From: Bacillota bacterium
GTDB lineage: Bacteria; Bacillota; Clostridia; Oscillospirales; Acutalibacteraceae
NCBI GenBank assembly: GCA_029007015.1
Contig: JAQXHB010000015.1
Span: 1-14,552, forward strand
Reading direction: 5' to 3'
DNA: 14,552 bases
Shown: in pieces, positions 14,093 through 14,552 of the stretch
Layout of the letters: each line of letters starts with the position of its first letter
Numbering within the stretch: the stretch's first letter is position 1
Translations under genes and position numbers: made by a program
Notes under the pieces: generated by a model
The model's input: the letters and a program-made list of their open reading frames with translations, nothing else
Databases searched by the model: none
Told to the model about the DNA's origin: nothing

Positions 14093-14107
14093 ATCTTTTG
14101 TCCATGA

Positions 14108-14196
14108 GGAGAGATACCGAAGTGGTTATAACGGAACGGTCTTGAAAACCGTCGTGTCGCAAGGCACCGTGGGTTCGAATCCCACTCTCTCCGCCA
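14108..14196 (+). tRNA. tRNA-Ser(UGA)
   Basis: The acceptor arms GGAGAGA and TCTCTCC pair, with G as discriminator and CCA encoded (14194-14196). The anticodon stem ACGGT/ACCGT closes the loop CTTGAAA, giving anticodon TGA at 14143-14145. The T-loop GGTTCGAATCC is canonical, and a long variable arm (about 14153-14169) is present as expected for tRNA-Ser. Confidence 0.97.
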
Positions 14197-14238
14197 TCTT
14201 ACATAATGGCCGTTTTACGGTTAATTATATTCACCAAT

Positions 14239-14328
14239 GGAGAAATACCCAAGTGGTGAAGGGGCTCCCCTGCTAAGGGAGTAGGTCGGGTAACCGGCGC
14301 GAGGGTTCAAATCCCTCTTTCTCCGCCA
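14239..14328 (+). tRNA. tRNA-Ser(GCU)
   Basis: The acceptor arms GGAGAAA and TTTCTCC pair, with encoded CCA (14326-14328). The anticodon stem CTCCC/GGGAG closes the loop CTGCTAA, giving GCT at 14272-14274. It has a long class II variable arm (TAGGTCGGGTAACCGGC) and T-loop GGTTCAAATCC. It is separated from the previous tRNA by 42 bases with no new promoter, so it is presumably co-transcribed. Confidence 0.97.
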
Positions 14329-14372
14329 AACGAAAAAGTCGCTTAAGTTCACTTAAGCGACTTTTTCGTTTG
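14327..14372 (+). terminator. terminator of the tRNA-Ser operon
   Basis: A perfect 21-bp stem (14327-14347 with 14352-14372) and TTCA loop, starting within the CCA end of the tRNA. Five A on the left arm and five T on the right arm lie inside the stem. A core hairpin AGTCGCTTAAG/CTTAAGCGACT followed by TTTTT acts as a standard terminator. Confidence 0.85.
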
Positions 14373-14482
14373 TATTATTCATTATTAATTATTCATTCCT
14401 TCAATATTCATTAAAGCGACTTTTTCAAATGAATAATGAATATTGAAGTCGCTTGCGCTAATGAATAGTGAATAATTGAATT
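14355..14482. repeat. AT-rich element with interleaved inverted repeats
   Basis: Four arms occur in the order A-B-A'-B': CTTCAATATTCATT (14399-14412), AAGCGACTT (14414-14422), AATGAATATTGAAG (14435-14448) and AAGTCGCTT (14446-14454). Degenerate ATTCATTATT units flank them on both sides. AAGCGACTTTTTC of the tRNA terminator (14355-14367) recurs at 14414-14426. The composition is far more AT-rich than the backbone. It resembles a MITE-like dispersed repeat, but no terminal target-site duplication can be defined. Confidence 0.55.
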
Positions 14483-14491
14483 AAATATTTT

Positions 14492-14500
14492 TGCTATAAC
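14492..14500 (+). promoter_or_regulatory. possible extended -10 promoter for the terminal gene
   Basis: TGCTATAAC: TG one base before TATAAC (14495-14500), 22 bases before the ATG at 14523. No convincing -35 is present. Confidence 0.35.
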
Positions 14501-14522
14501 ATAAATTAATGGGTGTGCTTAA

Positions 14523-14552
14523 ATGAAAGAAAGCATATTGATAGATAAGTCC
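14523..14552 (+). CDS. N-terminal fragment, probable four-helix-bundle protein
   Basis: Ten codons, MKESILIDKS, run to the window edge. Family knowledge: proteins of the four-helix-bundle family (related to those encoded in 23S rRNA intervening sequences) often begin M-K-E/D-x-x-(I/V)-x-x-K-S before a conserved F-A. They are frequent in gut Clostridia, often near short AT-rich repeats as here. Their function is unclear. The ribosome binding site is weak (GGGTGTG, about six bases upstream). The call rests on very few residues. Confidence 0.35.
   Translation, partial: MKESILIDKS

Noticed and set aside
14304..14522. Attachment-site duplication of the tRNA-Ser(GCU) 3' end
   Set aside because: I looked for a second copy of GGTTCAAATCCCTC downstream in the window and saw none. 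An att site outside the window cannot be excluded.

Overview
The window looks like chromosome of a Gram-positive anaerobe of the class Clostridia, probably the Oscillospiraceae/Ruminococcaceae group. The evidence is sigma-A promoters with near-consensus boxes, AGGAGG-type ribosome binding sites, a cobalamin riboswitch over an ECF-type S component, a TnpV-like transposon remnant, and ATTATTCATT-type repeats beside what looks like a four-helix-bundle protein gene. The genus cannot be fixed from sequence alone. The backbone (about 2,880-14,330) is GC-rich. Both ends are clearly AT-rich and look like accessory DNA.

Left accessory part (1-2,812). On the minus strand there is the start of a TnpV-like gene, preceded by a small mobile-element gene broken by a TAG codon. 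Next come a bidirectional terminator, an array of small hairpins and a possible 34-residue reading frame. On the plus strand a sigma-A promoter with overlapping TGAT/ATCA dyads drives a two-gene operon: a ribokinase-like kinase fused to an AraC-type DNA-binding domain, and a nucleoside hydrolase. Together these could cleave nucleosides, phosphorylate the released ribose and sense the substrate in one enzyme/regulator polypeptide.

Middle (2,813-5,038). A single-gene SGNH/GDSL hydrolase unit ends in a strong terminator. It is followed by a promoter, a cobalamin riboswitch, a DUF4430 lipoprotein resembling the C-terminal domain of animal transcobalamins, and a CbrT-like ECF S component joined by a GTGA overlap. 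This reads as a compact corrinoid capture-and-uptake operon that depends on an ECF energising module encoded elsewhere.

Housekeeping part (5,039-9,468). pyrG lies behind a consensus promoter and a leader with mutually exclusive antiterminator and terminator hairpins. purA follows 30 bases later. A bidirectional terminator separates purA from glyA, which is transcribed convergently.

Exporter part (9,547-13,982). A LysR-type regulator diverges from two overlapping ABC half-transporters. Their motif pattern predicts an asymmetric heterodimer: the first subunit lacks the catalytic Glu and switch His, and the second has a degenerate signature motif.

Right end (13,983-14,552). A consensus promoter drives tandem tRNA-Ser(UGA) and tRNA-Ser(GCU), which end in a perfect 21-bp hairpin. 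Beyond it are AT-rich interleaved inverted repeats that reuse the terminator arm sequence, then the first ten codons of a probable four-helix-bundle protein.
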